DNA of 64,000 nucleotides from Faecalicatena fissicatena (GCA_001028025.1 LDAQ01000023.1:28540-92539), one strand, 5' to 3'. Shown: positions 35,882 through 44,646, counted from the first letter of the stretch. Program-made: numbers and translations. The notes: generated by a model from the letters alone, not told the origin.

Positions 35882-36001
35882 GAGAGTCCTCTTCTTTTCA
35901 AAGATGGTAAGACAGTGCCGGTGTGCAGACGTTTTTAAAGTTCACTGTATGCCGTTGCTGCACATTTCAAAGAAAAGATTTGTGATTCAAAGGAGGAAAA
36001 A

Positions 36002-36859
36002 ATGCTTTCAAAGGAAAAAACTCTTGCACAAACCAAAGTGACAGGTATATTATTAAAGAAAACAGACACTGAAAAAAGGATGGGGAAGAGGAAAGAAAGC
36101 ATGTCAAGTAAAGAGAGACTGATGGTCATCAGGCAAAGTGTTCAGAATATGAAGAAAGTATCTGTCGCGGAACTGAGTAAGCAGTGTTCCGTTACGGAAG
36201 AGACGATCCGGCGTGATCTGGATAAGCTGGAAGCTGATGGTGTTGTTACAAGGATTCATGGTGGGGCAATCTGGAATGCGGATGTTCAGAAGGAAGGGAT
36301 TCATTTTTACAAAAGAATGTCCAGACAGCTGAAAGAAAAACAGAATATTGCCAGGAAGACAGCGGAACTGCTGGAAGGAAAGAACACCATTATTGCGGAT
36401 TCCAGTACAACGGTCATGGAAGCTCTGAAACTGATGCAGGATAATCCGGATGTAACAATTGTGACGAATTCTACGGAAGTGTTCCGGGAATTCCAGCAGT
36501 CTGCGGTTAATGTTATTTCTGTGGGCGGTGAATTTAATAAAAAGACGCTGTCACTGCAGGGTCAGCTGGCAAAGAGCAATATGGCCAAATACCATGTCAG
36601 TGTTGCACTGATCAGCTGTAAAAGCCTGGATATCGAAAAAGGCGTCCAGGATTCTAACGAGAGCGAGGCGGAGATTAAGAAAATCATGCTCGAACAGGCG
36701 GACGAAGTGGCTCTTCTCGCGGATCATTCCAAGTTTGACCAGACGGCGTTTGTATGTCTGATTGACCTGAAGAGTGTAAACTATATTATCACCGACAGAG
36801 AGCCCAGTGAAACCTGGATCCATTACTGTCAGGAGAACGGGATAGAGCTTATTTATTAA
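36002..36859 (+). CDS. DeoR-family regulator of the polyol regulon
   Basis: 285 residues. The HTH reads KKVSVAELSKQCSVTEETIRRDLDKLEADG and is followed by RIHGGA, the standard DeoR beginning. The C-terminal sugar-phosphate-sensing domain has IIADSSTTVMEAL, IVTNSTE and VGGEFNKKTLSLQG. Effectors are usually phosphorylated sugars of the pathway. AGGAGG at 35991-35996 supports the start at 36002, which gives a basic 33-residue extension; a second start at 36101 (MSSKERLM) has GAGGAAAG and matches the normal family length. It ends the operon and is followed by a terminator. It probably binds the GAAACACAGAAA sites before this operon and before the symporter gene. Confidence 0.92.
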   Translation: MLSKEKTLAQTKVTGILLKKTDTEKRMGKRKESMSSKERLMVIRQSVQNMKKVSVAELSKQCSVTEETIRRDLDKLEADGVVTRIHGGAIWNADVQKEGIHFYKRMSRQLKEKQNIARKTAELLEGKNTIIADSSTTVMEALKLMQDNPDVTIVTNSTEVFREFQQSAVNVISVGGEFNKKTLSLQGQLAKSNMAKYHVSVALISCKSLDIEKGVQDSNESEAEIKKIMLEQADEVALLADHSKFDQTAFVCLIDLKSVNYIITDREPSETWIHYCQENGIELIY

Positions 36860-36870
36860 TATATTGTTCT

Positions 36871-36968
36871 GCGGCTTGCCGCAGAGCCGCCCGAAGGGCA
36901 TGTGTTACGGGGTGCCCTTTGGGTTAGATATGATTCAGACAAAAAGCTGCCAGAAATGGCAGTTTTTT
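36871..36968 (+). terminator. Hairpins and intrinsic terminator after the DeoR gene
   Basis: CTGCGGC-TT-GCCGCAG (36871-36886) and CCCGAAGGGCA/TGCCCTTTGGG (36890-36923) are followed by GCTGCC-AGAAAT-GGCAG with TTTTTT (36946-36968). The last is a clear terminator. Confidence 0.8.
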
Positions 36969-37123
36969 ATCTTATATGAAAGTTCGCCTATAAGATAAAA
37001 AAGCCCTCCGGACGGGATGCGCACTGCGGCGTACGAGGTAGATGTCGTGATGCGACCGCTGCAGGCGCGAGTTTCGCAAGCAAAACTCTGCTTTATATTC
37101 TTTGAAAGATACAAAATATATTT
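36969..37123. other. Non-coding stretch with a GC-rich block
   Basis: About 36999-37080 is GC-rich (GCCCTCCGGACGGGATGCGC and onward) within AT-rich surroundings. No open frame looks real. It may be a dispersed repeat, but only one copy is visible in this window. Confidence 0.35.
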
Positions 37124-37251
37124 GAAACACAGAAATATGGAGTGATAACCAAAAAAATGCATAAAAAACCAAAGATAAACTTGTGGAAAACAACCGAAAA
37201 TTTTTGAAACACAGAAAATATGTTGACATTTTTATTAATGAAATGTAAAAT
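37124..37251 (+). promoter_or_regulatory. Promoter and paired GAAACACAGAAA sites of the symporter gene
   Basis: GAAACACAGAAA occurs at 37124-37135 and at 37206-37217, the second ending 5 bases before the -35 box. The promoter is TTGACA (37223-37228), 17 bases, TAAAAT (37246-37251). The arrangement copies that at 28334-28482. A site so close upstream of -35 fits either activation or RNA-polymerase blocking. Confidence 0.78.
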
Positions 37252-37290
37252 GAGGATAGTTCAAATACAGGGCAGGTAAAAGCCCAAATG

Positions 37291-37324
37291 CGGAGAAAAC
37301 CCGTTAAATCGGGTATTTCCTCCG
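37291..37324 (+). other. Leader hairpin of the symporter mRNA
   Basis: CGGAGAAAACCCG pairs with CGGGTATTTCCTCCG around TTAAAT in the 5' leader, about 140 bp before the start codon. It has no T-run directly after it. It may stabilise the transcript or mark attenuation; I see no known riboswitch pattern. Confidence 0.5.
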
Positions 37325-37467
37325 GACATTCAAATAAAAAAACTGATGGGATGAGCCGTTGAGAAACATACTGGCGAGTTGGAAAACAAAGAATGGGGAA
37401 AGTGAAGCAAAGCAATAACAGAAAAAGAAAGAGGTTGGTGGAGCTTATGGGTAAGAGAAGGAAAAAG

Positions 37468-38808
37468 ATGTCGATTATCAGACGAATGATGTTTGCGGTA
37501 CTGTTCGGTTTCTGTGCCGGATTTTTATGTCTGCTGCTGCGGGAATTCCTGCTGGGGAACGGGAGTGATGAAGTCTGGAATGTGATAAATGCGATCTTCT
37601 TCCAGGACATAACGGCAACAGATGGAATTGAAGGAATCGGACTCTTCTACATCATCAGCCAGCTGTTTATGAGAGGGCTTCAGATGTCGATTGTACCCCT
37701 CGTTATCACCTCCCTGACCCTTGCTCTCTGCAGCCTTGCAGATCCGGAGCGCCTGGGAAAGATTGCAGGAAAGACATTTATTACATATATCTGTTTTTAT
37801 GCAACAGCAGCAGCTCTGGCGGGGGCGGCAGCATATTTTGTTAAGAGCATGGGATGGTTTGACGTAAAGCTTCCGGGAGCTATGGTAACAGATGCAGTTA
37901 CAATGGAAGGGTATAATCCTCTGGTAACGATTGTAAATGCGGTTCCGTCCAATATATTTTCCGTATTCTCTTCAAATAACTCTATCCTGTCGGTGGTTGT
38001 AGTCGCAATTATTATGGGACTGTGTATGACTGCCATGGGTAAAAAGGCAGATCCGCTGAAAAAGGTACTTGAAAATTTAAACGAGATCGTACAGAAATTT
38101 TTAGACTTTCTGATTGACGAAGCAGGACCGATCGCAATCTTCTGCATGATTACCAGGACACTTGCAGTTTATGGGATAGAATACATCGGGCCGACCCTAG
38201 TCTGGATCGTAACAACAATCATCGTGAGCCTGGTGCTGGTAGTGACCATTTACCCTCTCGGAATTATGCTGACAACGCGGATGAATCCGATTCCTTTCAT
38301 GAAGAAGACATTTAAAGTCGGTTTGTTCGCAGCAGCAACCAATTCATCCGCAGCAACATTACCGCTGAATACAAGAACCTGTGTGGATGAGCTGGGATGT
38401 ACGGAAGAAATCAGCAGTTTTGTTCTACCAACAGGAATGACGGTCAACATGAACGGGACAACCGCAATGCACATGATTGCAGTGACGTTCATTGCGACGG
38501 CGGCAGGAATTGATATTAAACCTTCTACCCTGATCATTGCAGCATTCCTCTCTATCTGTACGGCAATGGGAACACCGGCAATCCCGGTGGCCGGTACCAC
38601 AATGGTGTATGTGGTCATGACCGGACTTGGGCTCAACAGTGACCTGTGTATGATCGGATATTCTCTTGTGCTGGCGATGAACTATCTGCCGGGCATGGCG
38701 GTTATTACATTGAATGTAATCGGAGATGCGGCGACAAATCTGATTATAAACTTCAAGGAAGGCGTGCTGAATAAAGAGACATATTATAAGAAGATGAACA
38801 AAGAATAA
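37468..38808 (+). CDS. Dicarboxylate/amino-acid:cation symporter (DAACS family)
   Basis: 446 residues with the DAACS fold: eight helices and two re-entrant loops. Marks are TNSSAATLPLNTR (serine-rich first hairpin), LPTGMTVNMNGTTAMH (the NMDGT motif as NMNGT) and GTPAIPVAGTT (second hairpin). Family members take up glutamate, aspartate or C4-dicarboxylates with Na+ or H+. NMNGT instead of NMDGT removes the Asp that helps bind cations in known members. AGAAGGA lies 5 bases before the ATG at 37468; starts at 37393 and 37447 are also possible. Shared operators link it to the polyol operon. Confidence 0.9.
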   Translation: MSIIRRMMFAVLFGFCAGFLCLLLREFLLGNGSDEVWNVINAIFFQDITATDGIEGIGLFYIISQLFMRGLQMSIVPLVITSLTLALCSLADPERLGKIAGKTFITYICFYATAAALAGAAAYFVKSMGWFDVKLPGAMVTDAVTMEGYNPLVTIVNAVPSNIFSVFSSNNSILSVVVVAIIMGLCMTAMGKKADPLKKVLENLNEIVQKFLDFLIDEAGPIAIFCMITRTLAVYGIEYIGPTLVWIVTTIIVSLVLVVTIYPLGIMLTTRMNPIPFMKKTFKVGLFAAATNSSAATLPLNTRTCVDELGCTEEISSFVLPTGMTVNMNGTTAMHMIAVTFIATAAGIDIKPSTLIIAAFLSICTAMGTPAIPVAGTTMVYVVMTGLGLNSDLCMIGYSLVLAMNYLPGMAVITLNVIGDAATNLIINFKEGVLNKETYYKKMNKE

Positions 38809-38880
38809 AGAAGCCGTTGATTGATTTTTTATGAGTGCAAATTGATTAGACAGTATAAAACAATATAAGTAAAGGATTCG

Positions 38881-38925
38881 CAGGCCGGAAAACACTTCGC
38901 AGTAGTTTCCCGGTCTGTGTTTGCA
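38881..38925 (+). terminator. Probable terminator after the symporter gene
   Basis: GCAGGCCGGAAAAC pairs imperfectly with GTTTCCCGGTCTG and is followed by TGTTTGC, a weak T-run. Confidence 0.55.
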
Positions 38926-38979
38926 TTCTCCTAAATACCGTGTCAATAATTGCACATGATAATATAGATTCAATAAGTA

Positions 38980-39055
38980 TTGTTTTTATCAAACACATTA
39001 GATATAATATGAATTAGGTGTGATTGGTAATCTTATCTGAAGCAGGCAGATTACC
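38980..39055 (+). promoter_or_regulatory. Promoter and leader dyad of the hybrid histidine kinase gene
   Basis: TTGTTT (38980-38985), 17 bases, TATAAT (39003-39008). The leader then holds the dyad GGTAATCT/AGATTACC (39026-39033, 39048-39055), just before the ribosome binding site at 39063-39068. Confidence 0.6.
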
Positions 39056-39074
39056 TCAGTTAAGGAGGATAATT

Positions 39075-41246
39075 ATGAAACATCAGATAAAGGAAGAATC
39101 AGTAGAATATAGAGGCCAAGCCCCCTTATGCGGTGGTCTTTCCGGTAATGTTCAGAAGAACGGCAGGAATGTATCATATAAGAAGGAACAGAGTTGGGAA
39201 AAACAGGCTGAATACTTTAAGTGGATGTTGGATGAATATGGAGGGAATGCATATATTTCAGATATGGAGAATTATGATCTTCTGTATGTGAATCAGACTT
39301 CCTGCGAGACACTGGGGCTCCCTCGTGAAAAATTGATCGGATGCAAATGTTACGAGGCCATACAGGGAAGAACATCCCCCTGTCCTTTTTGTACAAATGA
39401 CTGTCTGACGGAAGAAGAATTCTATGAATGGGAATACTATAATCAGTTTCTGAGGCACAGATATTTTTTGAAAGACCGTATTATTGAATGGGAAGGAAAA
39501 AAGGTACGGCTTGAGCTTTCCCACGATAATTTGAGTTCGGAGTACAAACTGGAGAAAAAGGATCGGGAACGTGAAGCCATCCTACGGACAATTCCAGGCG
39601 GTTTTGCACGTGTGGATGCGCGGGATATGAGGACTGTCCTCTGGTATGGAGGCGGATTTTTAAAGATGATCGGATACACCAGGGATGAGTTCGAAAATAT
39701 TTTGCACTCCAAGTGTACTTATGTACATCCGGACGATATAGAGCGTGCCGCAAAAGTCATGGAGATTTCCAGGGAGACGGGAGAGGATACTGCTGTTGAA
39801 GGGCGTATCATCACCCGTGACGGGACTGTAAAAATACTGACGATGACATATAGTTATGTGAGTGCGGAGAACAGCTGGGACGGCATTGAGTCTTTTTACA
39901 GCGTGGGTATTGACGTAACGAAAGAGCGTGAAGAGCAGGAGCGGCAGAGTAAGGCACTGGAAGAAGCATATCAGACAGCGAGGGTGGCAAATTCAGCGAA
40001 GACAAATTTCCTTTCCTCCATGTCCCATGATATCCGGACCCCCATGAATGCAATAATGGGAATGACGACGATCGCGAAGGCAAATTTAGATTCGAAAGAA
40101 AAAGTATGCAGCTGTCTGGATAAAATAGATACCTCAAGCCAGCATCTGCTCAATCTGATCAACGAAGTTCTGGACATGTCAAAAATAGAAAGCGGTAAGA
40201 TCGATCTGACATTGGAGGAGGTTAATCTGCATGGACTGCTTAAAAGTGTTTCAGAGATATGCCGTCCATTAATTTCTCAGAAACACCAGGAGTTTAGGTC
40301 GAGTATTGCACAGGTGCGCCATAAAGAGGTCATTGCAGATGGAGAACGTTTGAAGCAGGTTATGCTGAATCTCCTTTCAAACGCCATAAAGTATACCCCT
40401 GAGGGCGGTAGAATAAGTTTGAGAATTAATGAACTGTACTCGCCGAACCCCAAAAAGAGCCAGTATGAGTTTATCTGTATTGATACCGGTATCGGAATAT
40501 CTGAGGATTTCAGGCCATATGTTTTTGAACCATTCTGGAGAGCTGAGGATCCGAGGATCAGCAAAAGCCAGGGGACCGGGCTTGGTATGGCTATTACGGA
40601 AAATATTGTCCGAATGATGAACGGAACGATTCGAGTGGAAAGTAAGACGGGGGCAGGAAGTAAATTTACCGCATCCATTCCTCTTGATTTTTGCAGAACG
40701 GGTATTGCTTCTGAGAACAGGACCGGAGAAAGCAGGGACAGCGGGAACGAACCTTCCTGTCCGTCAGAAGCAGCGGAGAATGGTCAGAACTCAGGCCGGG
40801 CTGACGCAGGGCCTGCCCTGGAATCAGCGTTTGGGATAAATCGGAAGTCCGCAGTTGCAGGAAAAAGAATTCTGCTGGCAGAGGACAATGACATTAATCG
40901 GGAGATAGCCGAAGAGCTGCTGAAAATGGAGGATGTGAACGTCGACGCCGTGGAAAATGGGAGACAGGCTCTGGAGGCATTTGCGGCATCAAAAGAGGGG
41001 GAATATGATGCGATTCTGATGGACATTCAGATGCCGGTGATGAATGGCTACGATGCAGCTGCCGCTATCCGTGCACTGGATCGGGAAGATGCCGGCACGA
41101 TTCCCATCATCGCATTGACTGCAAACGCCTTTACCGCAGATGTTGCAAAAGCACGCGAATTGGGTATGAATGACCATGTTGCCAAGCCGATTGATATAAA
41201 CCGTCTGTACATAGTTCTGCAAAAGTGGACAGGAAATATAAAATAA
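39075..41246 (+). CDS. Hybrid sensor histidine kinase with two PAS domains and receiver
   Basis: 723 residues. PAS 1 (about 45-155) contains KCYEAIQGRTSPCPFC, the block shared with the truncated gene at 1-830. PAS 2 (about 165-285) ends in YSVGIDVTKERE. HisKA has SSMSHDIRTPMNAIMG with the phospho-accepting His 318. The ATPase domain has N-box NLLSNAIKYTPEGG, DTGIGIS and GTGLGMAI. A C-terminal receiver has LLAEDNDINRE and the phospho-accepting Asp in LMDIQMPVMNG. No membrane helix, so it senses a cytosolic or diffusible signal. AAGGAGG precedes the ATG at 39075; the open frame extends to 39024. No partner regulator gene lies next to it. It is followed by a terminator. Confidence 0.94.
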   Translation: MKHQIKEESVEYRGQAPLCGGLSGNVQKNGRNVSYKKEQSWEKQAEYFKWMLDEYGGNAYISDMENYDLLYVNQTSCETLGLPREKLIGCKCYEAIQGRTSPCPFCTNDCLTEEEFYEWEYYNQFLRHRYFLKDRIIEWEGKKVRLELSHDNLSSEYKLEKKDREREAILRTIPGGFARVDARDMRTVLWYGGGFLKMIGYTRDEFENILHSKCTYVHPDDIERAAKVMEISRETGEDTAVEGRIITRDGTVKILTMTYSYVSAENSWDGIESFYSVGIDVTKEREEQERQSKALEEAYQTARVANSAKTNFLSSMSHDIRTPMNAIMGMTTIAKANLDSKEKVCSCLDKIDTSSQHLLNLINEVLDMSKIESGKIDLTLEEVNLHGLLKSVSEICRPLISQKHQEFRSSIAQVRHKEVIADGERLKQVMLNLLSNAIKYTPEGGRISLRINELYSPNPKKSQYEFICIDTGIGISEDFRPYVFEPFWRAEDPRISKSQGTGLGMAITENIVRMMNGTIRVESKTGAGSKFTASIPLDFCRTGIASENRTGESRDSGNEPSCPSEAAENGQNSGRADAGPALESAFGINRKSAVAGKRILLAEDNDINREIAEELLKMEDVNVDAVENGRQALEAFAASKEGEYDAILMDIQMPVMNGYDAAAAIRALDREDAGTIPIIALTANAFTADVAKARELGMNDHVAKPIDINRLYIVLQKWTGNIK

Positions 41247-41263
41247 AAAATATGAAAAAACAA

Positions 41264-41314
41264 TGCCGTACCGGGTTCAAAATCTTCATGATTTTGGACA
41301 CAGTGCGGTTTTTT
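41264..41314 (+). terminator. Intrinsic terminator after the histidine kinase gene
   Basis: The stem GCCGTACCGGGTTCAAAATC pairs with GATTTTGGACACAGTGCGG with some mismatches, followed by TTTTTT. Confidence 0.75.
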
Positions 41315-41343
41315 GCAGACCGTAATAAAAATTGTTAAATCAG

Positions 41344-41391
41344 TTACCAAAACCGCCCCTTTTTGGTATAATCTGCTGGTAATAGCAGCAG
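41344..41391 (+). promoter_or_regulatory. Promoter of the MATE gene with adjacent dyad
   Basis: TTACCA (41344-41349), 17 bases, TATAAT (41367-41372) with an extended TTGG before the -10. The -10 is followed by the dyad CTGCTG-GTAATA-GCAGCAG. A regulator could bind there, but none is identified. Confidence 0.6.
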
Positions 41392-41457
41392 AAATCTTAT
41401 ATACTATAGTTGTTTGATTTATATAGAATTACAGAGGATGAAGAGAGAAGGTTATTT

Positions 41458-42843
41458 ATGTTAACAAACATGAAAAAATTATTTGCCCCGGTGGATATGA
41501 CGCAGGGAAGTCCGGGGAAACGAATTGTTGCTTTTACAATTCCCATGTTAATCGGAAATATCGCACAGCAGCTGTACAATACAGTGGACAGTATTATCGT
41601 TGGCAGATTTGTGGGGGACAATGCACTTGCCGCTGTCGGCAGCGCCGGACCTATCCTGAATCTGCTGCTTGTATTGTTTGTCGGTATTTCAGTAGGAGTA
41701 GGAATTATGGTGTCCCAGTATTTTGGGGCAAAGCAGAGAATGGAATTATCGAAGACAATTGGCTGCTGTATTACACTCACGATTGTTACAACGATTCTGG
41801 TGATGGCGGTCACTCCGCTGGTCACAATGCCGCTGCTGCGGCTTTTGAATACGCCGGACACAATTATCGGCTGGTGTAATTCTTACCTGATGATTCTCTT
41901 TATGGGAATCATCGGATGTGCCTTTTATAATATACTGGGCGGTATTTTAAGAGGGCTTGGGGATTCCATCTCCGCCCTGGTTTATTTGCTGATAGCAACG
42001 GTACTGAATATTATTCTGGATTACATATTTGTTGCCTATTTCAATTTGGGCGTGGCGGGCGTTGCACTGGCAACGGTAATTGCACAGATGGTATCTGCGC
42101 TTTTGTCACTGCGGAAATTATGCAGGATGAAAGAAGTATTTGATATGAAGAAAGAATACCTCCTGCCGGAGAAGAAGTATATGTGGGATCTGATACGTCT
42201 GGGCCTGCCATCCGGAGTAACCCAGGCTATCTTTTCCTTTTCAATGATTATTGTGCAGTCTCTGACCAATAGTTTTGGGGAAATGTTTATTGCAGCGAAC
42301 GTAATAGTAATGCGCGTAGACGGATTTGCCATGATGCCCGCCTTCTCCTTTGGGACTGCGATGACTACATATTCCGGTCAGAATGTCGGGGCGCGCCGTA
42401 TGGACCGTGTAGTAAAAGGCGCGAAGCAGGGAACTGCCATAGCGGTGGGGACTTCCACTGCGATTACGATCCTGATTCTTTTATTCGGCAGGTATCTGAT
42501 GGCGATCTTTACCTCTACACCTGAACTGGTAGAATTAAGCTTTTCCATGATGAAGATTCTGGCTGTGGGCTATATTGCCATGGAGGTCACCCAGTGTCTG
42601 TCGGGTGTCATGAGAGGGGCCGGGGATACGGTGACGCCAATGTGGATTTCCATGGTGACGACGGTTGTGATCCGTGTTCCGCTGGCATACGGGATCGCGT
42701 GGATGACGAAGTCCGATTCCATGCCAAATGGAAACAGCGCCTGTATTTTTATATCACTGCTGATCTCATGGGTGCTGGGAGCATGTATTACATCTCTCTG
42801 CTATCGTGCCGGGCGGTGGAAGAAAAAAGCAATTGCAGAATAG
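41458..42843 (+). CDS. MATE-family efflux transporter
   Basis: 461 residues, twelve hydrophobic helices in two halves. Marks are PMLIGNIAQQLYNTVDSIIVG in the first helix region (quoted in part), GGILRGLGDS in half 1 and SGVMRGAGDTVTP in half 2. It belongs to the DinF/NorM-like group that expels cationic compounds by Na+ or H+ antiport. GAAGG 6 bases before the ATG at 41458 fixes the start; the frame is open from 41410. It is only distantly like the MATE protein at 13235. The MFS gene begins 47 bp downstream in the same direction. Confidence 0.93.
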   Translation: MLTNMKKLFAPVDMTQGSPGKRIVAFTIPMLIGNIAQQLYNTVDSIIVGRFVGDNALAAVGSAGPILNLLLVLFVGISVGVGIMVSQYFGAKQRMELSKTIGCCITLTIVTTILVMAVTPLVTMPLLRLLNTPDTIIGWCNSYLMILFMGIIGCAFYNILGGILRGLGDSISALVYLLIATVLNIILDYIFVAYFNLGVAGVALATVIAQMVSALLSLRKLCRMKEVFDMKKEYLLPEKKYMWDLIRLGLPSGVTQAIFSFSMIIVQSLTNSFGEMFIAANVIVMRVDGFAMMPAFSFGTAMTTYSGQNVGARRMDRVVKGAKQGTAIAVGTSTAITILILLFGRYLMAIFTSTPELVELSFSMMKILAVGYIAMEVTQCLSGVMRGAGDTVTPMWISMVTTVVIRVPLAYGIAWMTKSDSMPNGNSACIFISLLISWVLGACITSLCYRAGRWKKKAIAE

Positions 42844-42890
42844 AAAGGATAGATACCAGGAGATACGGCGTACGTATCCTGCTTGAATAT

Positions 42891-44087
42891 ATGGAGATGA
42901 TGAAAAATTATAAAAAGACAATTTATGCCTGTTATACAGGGTACATTACACAGGCAATCGTTAATAATCTGGGCCCGCTGCTGTTTTTGACTTTTCAGAA
43001 TCAGTTCCAGATATCCGTGGAAAGGATCGGGTTTCTGATTACTTTAAACTTTGGTGTGCAGCTGGTAGTGGATCTGCTGGCGGCAAAATATGTGGACCGC
43101 ATTGGATACCGTATCTGTATTGTAGCCGCTCATATTATGGCAGCGGCCGGCCTTGTGGGAATGGGGATATTCCCTTTTGTCATGCCGGATCCTTATCTGG
43201 GGCTGGCGGCAGCAATCGTGCTAAATGGGATCGGTGGCGGGCTGATTGAAGTTCTGATCAGTCCCATCGTGGAGGCGGCACCTTCGGGTGAGAAAGAAAA
43301 AGCAATGAGCCTGCTGCATTCCTTTTACTGCTTTGGGCAGGTTGGGGTAGTGATACTCTCAACCCTTGGGTTTAAAATCTTTGGGATGGAGAACTGGAAT
43401 TATCTTCCTGTGATCTGGGCTGTGGTTCCATTTGTGAATATATTTGTTTTTACAAAGGTGCCGATCCGTACCCTGGTAGAGGAAGAGGAGAGACTGCCGG
43501 TCAGAAAGTTATTTTCTATGAAAATGTTCTGGGTTTTTGTCCTGATGATGCTTTGTGCAGGCGCATCCGAGCAGGCTATGTCCCAGTGGGCTTCCTATTT
43601 TGCGGAAAGCAGCCTGCAGGTATCGAAAACGATGGGGGACCTGCTCGGACCTTGTGCGTTCGCTGCTTTGATGGGGGCATCCCGCGTGTTCTATGGAAAA
43701 TGCGGAGATCGAATTCCATTGGAGAAGTTTATTCTTGGCAGCAGTATTCTGTGTATCATCAGTTATCTGGTTGCGGTCTTTATGCCGGTGCCGATTCTGA
43801 GCCTGCTGGGCTGCGCAATGTGCGGCCTGTCGGTAGGGATCATGTGGCCGGGGACGTTCAGCATAGCGGCAAGAGAGTGCAGCCGGGGCGGAACAGCTAT
43901 GTTTGCATTCTTTGCGCTGGCAGGAGATGCAGGGTGCATGGCAGGACCCGGGCTGACGGGGGTCGTGGCTGAACAGATTCCAAAATGGGGGCTGAAGGCG
44001 GGACTGCTCTTTGCTATGGTATTTCCGATTGCGATGGTTTGTATTCTTTTGGGGAGGAGGGGGAGGTCGCCTGCTGGAAACCTGTGA
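42891..44087 (+). CDS. MFS transporter (FucP-like fold), C-terminus run into long hairpin 2
   Basis: About 398 residues with twelve hydrophobic helices. The frame is open from 42594 within the MATE gene, but the membrane protein begins at MEMMKNYKKTIYACYTGYIT. ATGs at 42891, 42897 and 42900 are possible, with GGAG at 42893-42896 favouring the last. The sequence resembles sugar-permease-like MFS proteins in Firmicutes; the substrate is unknown. The last codons (GRRGRSPAGNL, ending TGA 44085-44087) lie within the left arm of the hairpin that starts at 44069. So the natural C-terminus was probably replaced by sequence of that element. Confidence 0.88.
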   Translation: MEMMKNYKKTIYACYTGYITQAIVNNLGPLLFLTFQNQFQISVERIGFLITLNFGVQLVVDLLAAKYVDRIGYRICIVAAHIMAAAGLVGMGIFPFVMPDPYLGLAAAIVLNGIGGGLIEVLISPIVEAAPSGEKEKAMSLLHSFYCFGQVGVVILSTLGFKIFGMENWNYLPVIWAVVPFVNIFVFTKVPIRTLVEEEERLPVRKLFSMKMFWVFVLMMLCAGASEQAMSQWASYFAESSLQVSKTMGDLLGPCAFAALMGASRVFYGKCGDRIPLEKFILGSSILCIISYLVAVFMPVPILSLLGCAMCGLSVGIMWPGTFSIAARECSRGGTAMFAFFALAGDAGCMAGPGLTGVVAEQIPKWGLKAGLLFAMVFPIAMVCILLGRRGRSPAGNL

Positions 44088-44315
44088 CAGGAACCTGCCG
44101 GGAACCAGTCTTCCTTTTCCGCGGGCATAGAGCGTGTAACTAGAAACTCTAACAGTAAAACAGGAGAATCTTATGGCCAAAACTTGATTTTGTGAATCAA
44201 GTTTTGGCCATAAGATTCTCCTGTTTTGCTGTAAGAGTTTCTAGTTACACGCTCTATGCCCGCGGAAAAGGAAGACTGGTTCCCGGCAGGTTCCTGTCAC
44301 AGGTTTCCAGCAGGC
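44069..44315. repeat. Long near-perfect inverted repeat, copy 2
   Basis: Arms of about 118 bp start at 44069 (GCCTGCTGGAAACC) and end at 44315 (GGTTTCCAGCAGGC), with only about two mismatches and a short loop near 44190. Directly after the right arm follows TGGGCGCATCCGG, as after copy 1 (4222-4518), and GGTCGCCTG begins the left arm where copy 1 has GGGCGCCTG. The stems are otherwise unrelated. The left arm overlaps the last seven codons of the MFS gene. Like copy 1 it precedes a G-rich stretch and a TetR regulator with an ABC exporter. The stem is far longer than a terminator and has no T-run. Confidence 0.85.
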
Positions 44316-44576
44316 TGGGCGCATCCGGCAGGGAGGGGAAGGGCGGCTATGGGGGGCGGAATTTGGGCGGGAGCGGCGGATTGTGCGGGGGACGGGAAAT
44401 TTCAACAGAACATGAATTCTGGTGACGAAAGCGAAAACTATTATATAGAGCGCTTTTTTGCCTATTACAGTGCAATGACAGAGGAGCGAGTGACGGGATA
44501 AATAATGGTGTATATAATGGAGTACTGAATTGGGTGTGGGAATTATAGGCTTAAATTATGGGGATGTTAAATTGTG
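44316..44576. other. G-rich non-coding stretch after long hairpin 2
   Basis: It opens with TGGGCGCATCCGG and carries a very G-rich run (GGGAGGGGAAGGGCGGC and so on). Short open frames exist but lack family resemblance and a ribosome binding site. It leads to the TetR promoter. Confidence 0.5.
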
Positions 44577-44604
44577 TTGACTTTAATGGGGGGAGTGGTA
44601 TAAT
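44577..44604 (+). promoter_or_regulatory. Promoter of the third TetR gene
   Basis: TTGACT (44577-44582), 16 bases, TATAAT (44599-44604) with extended TGG before it. The -35 contains the half-site TTGACT, and GGTCAA lies about 40 bases later, so autoregulation is plausible. Confidence 0.75.
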
Positions 44605-44646
44605 GACTGTACGGATGAAAATGGTCAAAAAGAGGAGGGGGCGGAG

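Noticed and set aside
37252..37467. A riboswitch in the long leader of the symporter gene
   Set aside because: The leader has one good hairpin, but I could not match a known aptamer core, and no terminator or anti-terminator pair is visible.
42594..42890. A 99-codon N-terminal extension of the MFS protein
   Set aside because: It overlaps the end of the MATE gene, is not membrane-protein-like, and has no ribosome binding site. The transporter begins at 42891-42900.
44192..44501. Short open frames after hairpin 2
   Set aside because: They consist of hairpin arm and G-rich repeats, with no ribosome binding site or recognisable domain.
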